A DNA stretch of 52,283 nt from Aureivirga sp. CE67 (GTDB lineage: Bacteria > Bacteroidota > Bacteroidia > Flavobacteriales > Flavobacteriaceae), in the NCBI RefSeq assembly GCF_015767245.1, contig NZ_JADOTV010000028.1, positions 1-52,283 of the forward strand. The letters run 5' to 3'. The position numbers were made by a program, and so were the translations under genes. How positions within the stretch are numbered: position 1 is the first letter of the stretch; each line of letters begins with the position of its first letter. Under the pieces are notes generated by a model that was given only the letters and a program-made list of their open reading frames with translations, was not told the origin of the DNA and made no database searches. Positions 8,568 through 16,860 of the stretch are shown here, one piece after another.

Positions 8568-9146
8568 TTAATTGGTTAAAATCAAAAAAGCATTTATTTC
8601 AGATCTCCCTTTCTCATTTTTTTCCAATAAGAATATATCTGGAGCAATTAATTTAGAATTTAACATTTTATATTTATTCTCCTCAGAATAAATCCATTTG
8701 ACAACAACATATACTCCTTCTTTTGGAAATAAAATAGGTGTTTCATTTAAACTTATAGTTGTTCTTTTCTTTCTTTTTTTAGCAACACCAATAAATGGTT
8801 TTTCATGTAAAACTTCTCCTAATCCACCATCTTGTTTAATTCTGTGCAAATAAACTTCAAACTTTGCATCTTTTACATCACTTCTTGTTAATATTTTTAC
8901 TTCTTCAATAAATGGCGTTGATTGATAAATAGAATCATATAGAAAAGACCTATATCCAAAAAAGTTTCGATTTTTACCTTTATAATTCGCTTTCATCAAA
9001 CCTATCAGTGATTTTTTTTCTTTTCCAACAACCAATTTTCTTGTTTTTTTAGGTACTTCTAATTTCACTTCTGGAAGTGTTTCAAAATCTTGTGCAAAAA
9101 TGAAAATTGAATTTAGTAATAGAAAATAGAATAATGTTTTTCTCAT
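8568..9146 (-). CDS. Secreted hypothetical protein, 192 aa
   Basis: A clear signal peptide (MRKTLFYFLLLNSIFIFAQ) predicts export. The mature part starts with a lysine-rich segment and continues as a probable all-beta domain (KFEVYLHRI, TISLNETPI, GVYVVVKWIY). It may resemble the beta-sandwich found at the end of some Bacteroidota carboxypeptidase-regulatory-like proteins, but the match is too weak to name. No T9SS sorting domain is present. It is divergent from the GNAT gene, with a TATTTTTG box at 9167-9174 about 20 bp before its ATG. Confidence 0.6.
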   Translation of the reverse strand: MRKTLFYFLLLNSIFIFAQDFETLPEVKLEVPKKTRKLVVGKEKKSLIGLMKANYKGKNRNFFGYRSFLYDSIYQSTPFIEEVKILTRSDVKDAKFEVYLHRIKQDGGLGEVLHEKPFIGVAKKRKKRTTISLNETPILFPKEGVYVVVKWIYSEENKYKMLNSKLIAPDIFLLEKNEKGRSEINAFLILTN

Positions 9147-9166
9147 AGTTTTGATTTTTAGTCAGT

Positions 9167-9174
9167 CAAAAATA
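9167..9174 (-). promoter_or_regulatory. Candidate -7 box (TATTTTTG) for the gene ending at 8568
   Basis: A perfect TAnnTTTG on the minus strand, 20 bp upstream of the ATG at 9146. No -33 element is evident. Confidence 0.4.
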
Positions 9175-9188
9175 TAAATTTTATCTTT

Positions 9189-9677
9189 ATGGAAATCTCT
9201 AATCGTAACACAATGAAATTTCAACATAAATCATCTTTAACAAAGTCTGAAAAAGAACATGTTTTGAATTTATGGAACAATGAATTTCCAGAAAAAACAA
9301 GTAAAAAATCATTAACTGAATTTGATAAATACCTTGAATCTTTAGAAGATAAAAATTTTCTTTTATTGACAGATACTAATGAAAATATAAAAGGTTTTTA
9401 TTTTGATTTTCTGAGGGAGAATGAAATTTGGTTTTCAATTATTTTGGACTCAAGTATACATGGAAAAGGTTTTGGCACTAAAATTTTAAACTTAGCCAAA
9501 GAATTACAAGAGGAATTAAATGGTTGGGTAATTGATAAAAATAATGAGATTAAAAAAAATGGAAAGACCTATAATTCGCCTTTAGAATTTTATTTAAAAA
9601 ACAATTTTAAAATAATTCCTGATAAAAAACTGGAGTTTGATTCTCTTTCTGCTATAAAAATCCACTGGAAAAAATAG
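9189..9677 (+). CDS. GNAT-family N-acetyltransferase, 162 aa
   Basis: Predicted to transfer an acetyl group from acetyl-CoA to an amine. The substrate is unknown. The acetyl-CoA pyrophosphate-binding motif A is visible as HGKGFGTKILNLA (residues 91-103, pattern RxxGxG/A with H-G-K in place of R/Q), preceded by strand WFSIILDSS. Length is typical of the family. The ATG at 9189 is used; an in-frame ATG at 9213 (MKFQHKS) is an alternative because the divergent spacing is only 42 bp. Transcription ends at the hairpin at 9686. Confidence 0.75.
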   Translation: MEISNRNTMKFQHKSSLTKSEKEHVLNLWNNEFPEKTSKKSLTEFDKYLESLEDKNFLLLTDTNENIKGFYFDFLRENEIWFSIILDSSIHGKGFGTKILNLAKELQEELNGWVIDKNNEIKKNGKTYNSPLEFYLKNNFKIIPDKKLEFDSLSAIKIHWKK

Positions 9678-9685
9678 AATAAAAA

Positions 9686-9713
9686 AAAACCTATCATTTC
9701 TATGATAGGTTTT
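9686..9713. terminator. Bidirectional terminator between the GNAT gene and the cold-shock gene
   Basis: AAAACCTATCAT and ATGATAGGTTTT form a perfect 12-bp stem with a 4-nt loop. It is flanked by an A-run on the left and a T-containing stretch on the right. Confidence 0.85.
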
Positions 9714-9741
9714 AGTTCAAATGTTGTATAATATATTAGTC

Positions 9742-9933
9742 TTATAGTACTTTTACATTTACTGCATTTAATCCTTTACGACCTTCTTCAACGTCGTAAG
9801 ACACTTTGTCTCCTTCAGCAACTTCATCTACTAATCCGTTGATGTGTACAAACATATCTTTTCCTCCTCCGTCTGGAGTGATAAATCCGTATCCTTTCTC
9901 GTCGTTGAAAAACTTAATTGTTCCTGTGTTCAT
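9742..9933 (-). CDS. cspA: Cold-shock (CspA-family) RNA-binding protein, 63 aa
   Basis: A single cold-shock domain fills the protein. It shows RNP1 KGYGFI and RNP2 DMFVHIN, with the N-terminal GTIKFFN strand and C-terminal GLNAVNVKVL strand. Such proteins bind single-stranded RNA/DNA and melt mRNA secondary structure in the cytoplasm. The length is that of the short Bacteroidota form. A promoter with TTG-N19-TACTTTTA lies just upstream, implying a short leader rather than the long thermosensor leader of Escherichia coli cspA. Several paralogues probably exist, so the number of the csp symbol is uncertain. Confidence 0.93.
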   Translation of the reverse strand: MNTGTIKFFNDEKGYGFITPDGGGKDMFVHINGLVDEVAEGDKVSYDVEEGRKGLNAVNVKVL

Positions 9934-9955
9934 TATGTGTATTTTAAATATGGCG

Positions 9956-9985
9956 TAAAAGTAAAATAATTAATTAACCTAACAA
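9956..9985 (-). promoter_or_regulatory. Candidate cold-shock gene promoter
   Basis: On the minus strand TTG, a 19-bp spacer and TACTTTTA (one mismatch to TAnnTTTG), followed by CGCC, lie 23 bp upstream of the ATG. The antiporter gene has the same TAnnTTTACGC form. Confidence 0.45.
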
Positions 9986-10129
9986 CTATAAATTCAAATA
10001 TTTCTTTGTTAATTTTATGTTTACGGAATATTAATTCATTTTCAACTTAAATTTGACTAAAATATCCTTTCTAAACAATTTATAATTATCTTCAGCATTA
10101 CATTATTAAAAACTAAATAAAATTTTATT

Positions 10130-10612
10130 ATGAAAACCATTAAAAATCAAATTAAGCTAGTAAAAGAAAAGACGGATAACTTAATCAAAAATTTTTCTAA
10201 GGAACATTGGCATGAAACTCCAAGTGTTTTAGAATCGAATTTAAATTGGCAAATCGGACACATTATTCTAGCAAATTACTTACATGGAATTGCTTCTATT
10301 TCTGGTGCAAACGAGGAATATAAAGCAAAAGTAAATATTCCTAATTTCATTAAATATTATGGACCAAAATCAGATCCCAAAGCACATACAGATGAAAAAC
10401 CTTCACATGAAGAACTTTTAGAAATGTATGATTTTACTTTTTCAACTATTTATAAAGGAATTGAAAATTTAAGTTTAGATGATCTCGAAAATAAAACGGA
10501 AATTCCAAATCCTGCTGCAACAACTAAATATGAAGCACTTTTACTTTTATCACAACATCAAAGTTGGCACAACGGACAAATTGCTGTTTTAAATAGAGTT
10601 TTAAATTCTTAG
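10130..10612 (+). CDS. DinB-like four-helix-bundle protein, 160 aa
   Basis: Belongs to the DinB/YfiT superfamily of metal-binding helical bundles. The three expected ligand histidines are visible: NWQIGHIILAN (near residue 46) and the pair in SQHQSWHNGQI near the C-terminus (H-x3-H). Family members include thiol S-transferases and stress proteins; the actual reaction here is unknown. Monocistronic, with its own leader. The name refers to sequence similarity and does not mean the DinB DNA polymerase. Confidence 0.8.
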   Translation: MKTIKNQIKLVKEKTDNLIKNFSKEHWHETPSVLESNLNWQIGHIILANYLHGIASISGANEEYKAKVNIPNFIKYYGPKSDPKAHTDEKPSHEELLEMYDFTFSTIYKGIENLSLDDLENKTEIPNPAATTKYEALLLLSQHQSWHNGQIAVLNRVLNS

Positions 10613-10763
10613 AATAAAGATTAAAAAATAGTCTTTTGAAAAAAATTATTATTTGAGATTAGAATTTCTTTTGTTAAAAAATGATTTAAATCTTAAAATA
10701 TGAAAGTTAATTTTCGTAAATTGTTGGCAATGAAATATCTAAAAACTAATAAAAACTTTCATC

Positions 10764-11165
10764 ATGAAAAAAAATCTTAATTTAGGTCTATTAATACTTA
10801 GACTAACCGTAGGAGTTTTGATGTTATTACATGGAATAGCAAAAGTATCACATGGAGTGAAATTTATCGAAGGACAACTTGCTGCTAAGAATTTACCAGA
10901 ATTTCTAGCTTATGGTGTTTATGTTGGAGAAATCCTTGCTCCTATATTTATCATCTTTGGAATTATGACAAGATTATCTGCACTTGTATTAATTATTAAC
11001 TGTATTGTAGCGGCACTACTTTTCCACGCTAATGAAATTTTCAGTTTATCACAACATGGAGGTTGGGCTATAGAAAATTTAGGTTTATATACACTTGGTG
11101 CTTTAGTTTTATATTTTACTGGAGGTGGTAAATATTCAATTAAATCGAATGGAAAATGGGATTAA
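10764..11165 (+). CDS. DoxX-family membrane protein, 133 aa
   Basis: Four membrane segments are predicted (about 7-24, 46-64, 70-88 and 102-118), with the DoxX-like N-terminal pattern LILRLTVGVLMLLHGIAK and the loop VGEILAPIFIIFGIMTRL. These are small inner-membrane proteins linked to redox and thiol stress in other bacteria. The specific function here is unknown. It is followed directly by a strong terminator at 11185, so it is monocistronic. Upstream at 10682 lies TGATTTAAATC, close to the FNR-like site seen before the FNT transporter, but imperfect. Confidence 0.82.
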   Translation: MKKNLNLGLLILRLTVGVLMLLHGIAKVSHGVKFIEGQLAAKNLPEFLAYGVYVGEILAPIFIIFGIMTRLSALVLIINCIVAALLFHANEIFSLSQHGGWAIENLGLYTLGALVLYFTGGGKYSIKSNGKWD

Positions 11166-11184
11166 TTCTCTAATACAATCATAT

Positions 11185-11225
11185 AAAAAAGACTATTCAA
11201 ATTTCTTGAATAGTCTTTTTATTTT
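11185..11225. terminator. Strong bidirectional terminator
   Basis: AAAAAGACTATTCAA (to 11200) pairs perfectly with TTGAATAGTCTTTTT (11206-11220) around a 5-nt loop. It lies between the convergent DoxX and LRR genes. Confidence 0.88.
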
Positions 11226-11239
11226 TTTGAATTTTTATC

Positions 11240-12340
11240 TTAGGCGTATTGAACCTTTGCATCTTCATCAATACTAATTCTATTCTTTTTTAATTCTGGA
11301 CAAGCAGAAATATGTAATTCTTGAATATCATTATCATATGCGCTAAGAGTTTCTAAAACAGGTAAATTTTCAAGTAGAGCGACTTCCAATCTATTATTTT
11401 CACAGTTCGCACTTTCTAGCTTTAAAAAATTAATCAATTCCAATTTCGTAATATAATTATCTCCTAAACGAAGCTGATATAACTCTGGAAGCCCAGACAA
11501 ATCAATTTCTTTCAACTGATTATTCTCACAATGTAAAACTTCTAACAAAGGAAGTTTACTCAAATCAATCTTCGAAATTTGATTATCTGAAAAATGAAGG
11601 TGCACTAATTCTGGTTTATTTGTCAAATCTAATTTTGTTAATTGATTTCCACTAGCATATATATATAATAACTTGTTCAAATTTGAAATTTCAAGTTTTT
11701 TTAATCTATTATTATAACAACTTAATTCCACAAGTCTTGATAAATTATCTAATCCTGTAATACATTCTAGTTTATTATCTTCAAAATAAATAGCTTCTAG
11801 CTTACTACTATTTGTTAAATCTACTATTTTCAGTTTATTCTTAGAAAAATTTATCTCTTCCAAGTTCATACAATCTGACAAATCAATAGATTTTAATTTA
11901 TTAGAATCAACATATATACGAGAAAGATTATAAGCTCCATAAAGCTCTAAAAACTCTAATTTATTTTGTTCAGCTTTTAAAACTGTTAGACATTCTAAAC
12001 CATTTGCATAAATTCCAGTTAATTTTTGGCGATTAAAATTAAAATAATCTAATGCTTTAAAAGGAGACAAATCAATTTCTCCAAACAAATAAGGTTTTTC
12101 TTGTTTCTCTTTGTCATATTCTTCTTTTATATACAATTCGATATCAGTAACTCTCGAAGGTTGTTCTTCTGTCCAATAAACTCCTTCCCATTCATCATAA
12201 TTATCTCCTTCCCAGTTTAAAAGTTTCCCAGATTTTGTATTTTTTTCTCGAATAGCAATTAAAGCTTTTACATCATCTTCATGGTAGTCATCTTCAGCAA
12301 ATTTTTGAATAGCAATTTTAATTTTTGATAAAAAACTCAT
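11240..12340 (-). CDS. Cytosolic leucine-rich-repeat protein, 366 aa
   Basis: From about residue 95 to 350 there are ten or so repeats of 21-23 residues with the pattern LxxLxxxxNxLxxLDLSxLP, for example LEVLHCENNQLKEIDLSGLP and LYQLRLGDNYITKLELINF. This predicts a curved LRR solenoid for protein binding. The first 90 residues form a distinct charged N-terminal domain containing WEGDNYDEWEGVYW. There is no signal peptide, lipobox or T9SS sorting domain, so unlike the LRR protein at 32120 it should stay in the cytoplasm. Partner unknown. A TATATTTG box lies 54 bp upstream. Confidence 0.85.
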   Translation of the reverse strand: MSFLSKIKIAIQKFAEDDYHEDDVKALIAIREKNTKSGKLLNWEGDNYDEWEGVYWTEEQPSRVTDIELYIKEEYDKEKQEKPYLFGEIDLSPFKALDYFNFNRQKLTGIYANGLECLTVLKAEQNKLEFLELYGAYNLSRIYVDSNKLKSIDLSDCMNLEEINFSKNKLKIVDLTNSSKLEAIYFEDNKLECITGLDNLSRLVELSCYNNRLKKLEISNLNKLLYIYASGNQLTKLDLTNKPELVHLHFSDNQISKIDLSKLPLLEVLHCENNQLKEIDLSGLPELYQLRLGDNYITKLELINFLKLESANCENNRLEVALLENLPVLETLSAYDNDIQELHISACPELKKNRISIDEDAKVQYA

Positions 12341-12393
12341 GTTGTGTATTATATTAAATTGTTGGTTAGTTTCATAACATTTTGTAAGGCAAT

Positions 12394-12401
12394 CAAATAT
12401 A
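12394..12401 (-). promoter_or_regulatory. Candidate -7 box (TATATTTG) for the LRR gene
   Basis: A perfect TAnnTTTG on the minus strand, 54 bp upstream of the ATG at 12340. The nearest TTG is 26 bp away, too far for a normal -33 element. Confidence 0.4.
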
Positions 12402-12478
12402 TTTTTTTATTAGTATAGATATATAATCAATTTTAACTAAAAGTAATATTTTTTTACCATTACTTCATCTTAAAGCAA

Positions 12479-12516
12479 AAAAAAACAGCAACCTTTATTA
12501 CAAGTTACTGTTTTTG
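12479..12516 (-). terminator. Terminator after miaE
   Basis: On the minus strand AACAGTAAC pairs with GTTGCTGTT (one G-T wobble), followed by a T-run. On the plus strand the wobble becomes a C-A mismatch, so it serves the minus strand. Confidence 0.7.
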
Positions 12517-12536
12517 TATAATTTTAAATTATTCCA

Positions 12537-13118
12537 CTAACCATGAACGGTTTCTTTTGTTCCTAAATCTCTCATGATTTCAGCTTCAAAGACAAGAAGA
12601 TCTTCCCATTTCTTATCCACTTCTTCACGATTTCCATATTGTCTAGCAAACTTTAAAAACATCGTATAATGATTTGCTTCAGAAATCATCAAATCTCTAT
12701 AGAATTTAGCTAAATCTTTATCTTCTAATTTTTCTGATAATAAACGGAATCTTTCACAACTTCTAGCTTCAATCAATGCAGCATAAAGTAACCTGTGTAC
12801 TAATTGATCTGTTCTACTCCCTCCTTTTGGAAAAAATGTAACCAATTTTAATACATATTCATCTTTACGATCTCTTCCTAATGGAACTCCCATTTTAATT
12901 AATCGATCATGAACCATCTTAAAATGTCCCATTTCTTCACGAGTCAAAGCAACCATTTCTGTTACTAATTCTGTGTATTCTGGAAAACTCACAATTAAAG
13001 AAATTGCTGTCGAAGCAGCTTTTTGCTCACAAAATGCGTGATCAATTAAGATTTCTTCAATATTTTTCTCGGCAATATTTGCCCATCTTGGATCTGTTGG
13101 TAACTTTAAACCTAACAT
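12537..13118 (-). CDS. miaE: tRNA-(ms2io6A)-hydroxylase MiaE, 193 aa
   Basis: Oxygen-dependent non-haem diiron enzyme that hydroxylates the isopentenyl group of ms2i6A37 in tRNAs. The ferritin-like four-helix ligands are present: E in IEEILIDHAFCE, ExxH in REEMGHF, E in EARSCERF, and ExxH in SEANHYTMF. The characteristic start LGLKLPTDPRWA is present. Length matches the family. It begins 2 bp after the antiporter stop, so it is co-transcribed with that gene, and ends at the terminator at 12479. The substrate made by MiaA and MiaB must come from genes elsewhere. Confidence 0.92.
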   Translation of the reverse strand: MLGLKLPTDPRWANIAEKNIEEILIDHAFCEQKAASTAISLIVSFPEYTELVTEMVALTREEMGHFKMVHDRLIKMGVPLGRDRKDEYVLKLVTFFPKGGSRTDQLVHRLLYAALIEARSCERFRLLSEKLEDKDLAKFYRDLMISEANHYTMFLKFARQYGNREEVDKKWEDLLVFEAEIMRDLGTKETVHG

Positions 13119-13120
13119 CT

Positions 13121-15043
13121 TTAATTCTCAAATTTTAATTTAACAGCTTCTAAACTTTCCTTTGCTCCAACAAGTGTCATAATATCCCCTATTCGAAGCC
13201 TCGTGTACCCATGAGATACGATTAATTGATTATTTCTCTTTACAGATAAAACTAGAATATCTGTTGGAAGACGCAACTCTCGAAGACGCATTCCGTGTAT
13301 ATCATTATTCCTAATTTCAATATCCATAGAATCTTGTCCTTCATCCATTCCAAGCAGTAATGATGCCGCATTTGGAGAACGAACAAAATGATCTAATAAA
13401 CTTACCATTGCAGTGGTAGGTTCAATAATTATAGCTCCTAATTTATGAAATTTATCGAAGTTTTCACGCTTATTCAGACGAACAATAATATCTTTTGTCC
13501 CAATGTTTTCATAAATTAATTCTGCCAATTTATAGTTTTGACTATCCGATAACATTAAAACTACAACCTCTGTTTTATCTAGTTTTAAATTATTTAAAGT
13601 CTCCAAACTTATTTCATCAATTTTCTTGATTTCATAAGCTTCATTTTCTGAAATTTCTTTACTCGAATCTAAAGTTGCAATTCTCGCAGACCATTTATTT
13701 TTCACTAATTGTTGAGCAAGCGCAATAGACTGACTCTCTAAACCGAAAATTAAAGCATCACGTGTTCCATCAAATTCTGGCACTTTTGCTCTTAAATGAC
13801 TTTCTTTTACGAAATTTAACGACCATTTGAATAATGGTGGCCCAAGTAGCTGATTAATTACGATGATAGCAATAATGATTGTTTCAAATTCATGTCCCCA
13901 AGAAGGGAATTCATGTGAAATAATAGTTGCTAATCCAAGCGCAACTCCTGCTTGAGTCAAATATGGCATCCAAGCAATAAATCGATATTCTTTTGGATCT
14001 TTTGCTAAATAAACTCCGAAAATACCTGCGATAAACATCGTTCCTAAACGAACTAAGAATAACACAACTGCAATTCCAAATACATTTAATAATGTTTGAA
14101 TTTCTAGTGAAGCTCCCGTTAATGTAAAGAATACAATATAAATAATTGGGCTAATTTCTTCAATAATTTCAGCAAATTCAATTCTGTGTTTACTATAATT
14201 TGTAAGCACAAAACTTCCAATGATACAAACTAAAAGTGGTTCTAAAACAAATCCGTGTTCGAAGTATTGTTCTGTTGTTGCTTTTACATAATGACTAAAA
14301 ACATATACTCCATAACCTAAAACTGTAATGATCACAGCTTTTACTTTGTTATTTACTTTTAAAGAAAATGGTATTTGAAGAATTTTCCCTAAAACAATTC
14401 CAAATGCAAATGAAACTAACAGTTCTAATAATAAGATTACTAAGAATAAAAACCCAATTTCATCTCCATTTATAAATGCTTTAGCTACAGAAAAACAAAT
14501 TGCAAAAAGTATGATTACTAATACATCTTTTACAACTGTTACTCCCATTACTGTCTTGGTAAAAGGTCCATTTGCTCGCATTTCATTAATAACCGCAACT
14601 GCCGAAGACGGAGAACGTGCAACGAAAATAGTTCCAAATAAAATAGCAACAGCTATTTTGGAAAGCATATTCATTTCTTGCATGAATGGAATATACTCTG
14701 TTAGCATATACACTGCAACGGAACTTAAAACGAAAGTGATTACTAATTGTCCAATCGTCATCCATTTTATACTATTAATTCTACTACGTAGATCGTCGAG
14801 ATATAATTCTGATCCTGCAGAAAAAGCAATGATTGCAAGAGCAATTTCATTTAAAAAGTTAAGTCTATTTACAGTTCCGACAGTAATAAAGTTTAACATA
14901 GAAGAACCAGCGATGATTCCTGAAATAATTAAACCTGTTATGATGGGAAATTTTATTTTTTGAAAGTATTTTGAAATTTGATTTGCAGAAATGGCAATAA
15001 TCAAAAATCCAATCAGAGAAAGAATAAAATTATTTATGTCCAA
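13121..15043 (-). CDS. Kef/CPA2-type cation:proton antiporter with RCK domains, 640 aa
   Basis: Residues 1 to about 395 form a Na+/H+ exchanger-type membrane domain with about 12 hydrophobic segments. It includes the GTIFVARSPSSAVAVINE region and VTVVKDVLVIILFA, typical of the CPA core helices. Residues from about 410 carry a TrkA-N-like nucleotide-binding fold (DALIFGLESQSIALAQQLV, where GLESQS replaces the classical GxGxxG) and a TrkA-C domain (RELRLPTDILVLSVKRNNQ). It probably exports K+ or Na+ under regulation by a cytosolic ligand; the ion is unknown. First gene of a unit with miaE, with TTG-N21-TATATTTA just upstream. Confidence 0.85.
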   Translation of the reverse strand: MDINNFILSLIGFLIIAISANQISKYFQKIKFPIITGLIISGIIAGSSMLNFITVGTVNRLNFLNEIALAIIAFSAGSELYLDDLRSRINSIKWMTIGQLVITFVLSSVAVYMLTEYIPFMQEMNMLSKIAVAILFGTIFVARSPSSAVAVINEMRANGPFTKTVMGVTVVKDVLVIILFAICFSVAKAFINGDEIGFLFLVILLLELLVSFAFGIVLGKILQIPFSLKVNNKVKAVIITVLGYGVYVFSHYVKATTEQYFEHGFVLEPLLVCIIGSFVLTNYSKHRIEFAEIIEEISPIIYIVFFTLTGASLEIQTLLNVFGIAVVLFLVRLGTMFIAGIFGVYLAKDPKEYRFIAWMPYLTQAGVALGLATIISHEFPSWGHEFETIIIAIIVINQLLGPPLFKWSLNFVKESHLRAKVPEFDGTRDALIFGLESQSIALAQQLVKNKWSARIATLDSSKEISENEAYEIKKIDEISLETLNNLKLDKTEVVVLMLSDSQNYKLAELIYENIGTKDIIVRLNKRENFDKFHKLGAIIIEPTTAMVSLLDHFVRSPNAASLLLGMDEGQDSMDIEIRNNDIHGMRLRELRLPTDILVLSVKRNNQLIVSHGYTRLRIGDIMTLVGAKESLEAVKLKFEN

Positions 15044-15079
15044 ATTGATTTTGTTTTTTTAGTTAGTTATAGATTAGCG

Positions 15080-15111
15080 TAAATATAAAAAAATGTTTGA
15101 AAAATTAACAA
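15080..15111 (-). promoter_or_regulatory. Candidate promoter of the antiporter-miaE unit
   Basis: The minus strand shows TTG (15111-15109), a 21-bp spacer and TATATTTA (15087-15080), followed by CGC, 36 bp before the ATG. The TTG touches the end of dnaX. Confidence 0.4.
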
Positions 15112-15786
15112 TTATAAATCTAAATCAAATTTAGTTCGCAATAATTCTAAAGCATTGTTCTTTTCTCTCATTTTTTTATACTTCTCTAAAGGTGTGTATG
15201 CGAACTTTTTAACTTCCTGTTCGTTCACATCTACTTTTAAATCTATATGGTAATTATTTAAGTTTTGTTTTAAAAATTGCATCAATTTCGGACGATGTTT
15301 TAGCATTTCAGCTTTCATCATATCGTTTGGAAGTGTCATTTTAATAAAATCCCCTTCCATTCTCGGAATATCTGCATTTATAATAGAAGCGATAATTTTC
15401 TCTCCTCTTTTCATCAACTGATCCACATACATTTTCCAAAAATGTTGTAATTCTGCATCTGAAAATTCAGTTTTTGGCATGGATGAAACATCTTGAGTAA
15501 GCAGTTCGTCTTCTTTTTCTTTTGAAGAAATTGTTTCTACTTGTAAACTTTTTAAAGACAATCCAGAGTTTCTTCTTCTACGTGTTACTATTGTTGCATC
15601 CGTAGGCCTTGTAGCCTCAACTGGAGCAGCTTTTGACAACACAGCAGCTTTCTTCTCCTCTTTTTTAGGAGCTTCAACTGTTTTTTTCTGAATAGAAATT
15701 TCTGGAGACGAAACTAATTTGTCGGCAACTTGTTTAAAATAAGAAGATGGTATTATGAATTGCTTATTTTTTTTTTTCGCCTGCAA
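15112..15786 (-). CDS. dnaX: C-terminal tau-specific part of DnaX, reached by frameshift
   Basis: This frame overlaps the end of the gamma-length frame and has no good start of its own (only a TTG inside the upstream gene), so it is read as an extension. It contains a flexible linker rich in K, A, P and E (about the first 95 residues) and then a folded domain with SDAELQHFWKMYVDQL and a helical end, matching tau domains IV-V. In known replisomes these bind DnaB helicase and the polymerase alpha subunit. Joining to the upstream frame needs loss of one A, gain of two A, or a +1 ribosomal shift at the 11-A run (15767-15777). The fused protein would be about 575 residues. A homopolymer sequencing error is the competing explanation. 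Confidence 0.8.
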   Translation of the reverse strand: MQAKKKNKQFIIPSSYFKQVADKLVSSPEISIQKKTVEAPKKEEKKAAVLSKAAPVEATRPTDATIVTRRRRNSGLSLKSLQVETISSKEKEDELLTQDVSSMPKTEFSDAELQHFWKMYVDQLMKRGEKIIASIINADIPRMEGDFIKMTLPNDMMKAEMLKHRPKLMQFLKQNLNNYHIDLKVDVNEQEVKKFAYTPLEKYKKMREKNNALELLRTKFDLDL

Positions 15787-16837
15787 AGTTAATTGAGGCT
15801 AGCTGCATCAAACAAAGTTCGACTAACAATCGTTGATTTTTACTATTTTTAAAGTTCAACTCACATTTTGTAGCCAAATCAATTGCTTGTAATAAGAACG
15901 AAGTGTCGCACTTTTGTGCTTGTTCTTTATATTTTTCTTTCGTGTTTTCCCCAACTTCTAAAAGTTGAAGTGTCACAGTATCTTTTGCTACTAACAAATC
16001 TCTAAAATGAGAAGCTAATCCAGAAATAAAATGATTTCCTTCAAAACCTTTACTCAAAACAATATTGTAAGCAACTAAAAGTTCTGGTATTTTATTTTCT
16101 AAAATTTTCTCAGTTATGTCAAAATATACAGCATAATCTAAAACATTTAAACTTTCAGAAGCTGCCTCTCTTGTCAAATTATTTCCTGAAAAACTGATAA
16201 CTCTATCATAAATAGAAAGTGCATCACGCATTGCTCCATCCGCTTTTTGCGCAATTATATGTAATGCATCATCCTCAGCTGTTACTCCTTCTTTTTCTGC
16301 GATAGTTTTTAAATAATTTTTCGCATCTGCAATTCCAATTCTTTTAAAATCAAAAATTTGACATCTTGAAAGAATTGTAGGAATAATTTTATGTTTTTCA
16401 GTTGTTGCTAAGATAAAAATTGCGTGCGCTGGTGGTTCTTCTAATGTTTTAAGAAATGCATTAAAAGCAGCTTGTGACAACATATGCACCTCATCAATGA
16501 TATAAACTTTGTATTGTCCAACTTGAGGTGGTATACGAACTTGATCAGTCAAATTACGAATATCATCAACAGAATTGTTTGAAGCAGCATCTAATTCAAA
16601 AATATTAAATGCAAAATCTTCATCCATATCTGAACTTGATTGTTCATTGATTTTTTTTGCTAAAATTCGAGCGCAGGTAGTTTTTCCTACTCCACGAGGT
16701 CCTGTAAATAATAAAGCTTGTGCTAAATGGTTATTTTTTATAGCATTTTCTAAAGTATTTGTAATAGCTTGTTGCCCTACTACATCTTCAAATGTTTGAG
16801 GTCTATATTTACGTGCAGATACTATAAAATGTTCCAT
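15764..16837 (-). CDS. dnaX: DNA polymerase III clamp-loader subunit DnaX, gamma-length frame, 357 aa
   Basis: AAA+ clamp-loader ATPase of the replisome. Visible are Walker A GPRGVGKTT (about 44-52), Walker B VYIIDEVHML, sensor 1 LATTEKHKIIPTI, and the SRC motif LSRCQIFDFKR that holds the arginine finger. Domain III ends with LVELCLMQLASINFAGEKKK, immediately followed by TAA. The frame thus stops exactly where gamma stops in organisms making both forms. The zinc-binding cysteine cluster usual after Walker A is absent: the segment is short and reads CARILAKKINEQSSSDMDED. A good promoter lies at 16861-16892. The final KKK is encoded by the A-run where tau synthesis would shift. Confidence 0.92.
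   Translation of the reverse strand: MEHFIVSARKYRPQTFEDVVGQQAITNTLENAIKNNHLAQALLFTGPRGVGKTTCARILAKKINEQSSSDMDEDFAFNIFELDAASNNSVDDIRNLTDQVRIPPQVGQYKVYIIDEVHMLSQAAFNAFLKTLEEPPAHAIFILATTEKHKIIPTILSRCQIFDFKRIGIADAKNYLKTIAEKEGVTAEDDALHIIAQKADGAMRDALSIYDRVISFSGNNLTREAASESLNVLDYAVYFDITEKILENKIPELLVAYNIVLSKGFEGNHFISGLASHFRDLLVAKDTVTLQLLEVGENTKEKYKEQAQKCDTSFLLQAIDLATKCELNFKNSKNQRLLVELCLMQLASINFAGEKKK
15767..15777 (-). promoter_or_regulatory. A11 slippery run in dnaX
   Basis: Eleven A residues on the coding strand, read GAA AAA AAA AAA TAA in the gamma frame. Deleting one A (or adding two) opens the 220-codon tau tail. A-runs of this length promote RNA-polymerase slippage in other dnaX genes (Thermus). 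Confidence 0.65.
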
Positions 16838-16860
16838 TTAGTCTTTAATTATTTAGTTCG

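Noticed and set aside
11300-12050. Possible CRISPR-like regular repeats
   Set aside because: The period reflects leucine-rich repeats in protein; the DNA units differ in sequence and there are no uniform spacers.
14511-14963. 150-codon open frame on the plus strand opposite the antiporter gene
   Set aside because: It is antisense to a conserved membrane domain and its residues mirror the hydrophobic codons of that gene. It has no family features, promoter or start context.
15112-15786. Treating the DnaX tail as an independent gene
   Set aside because: Only a TTG inside the upstream gene could start it, and the content is that of tau domains IV-V; it is described as a frameshift extension instead.
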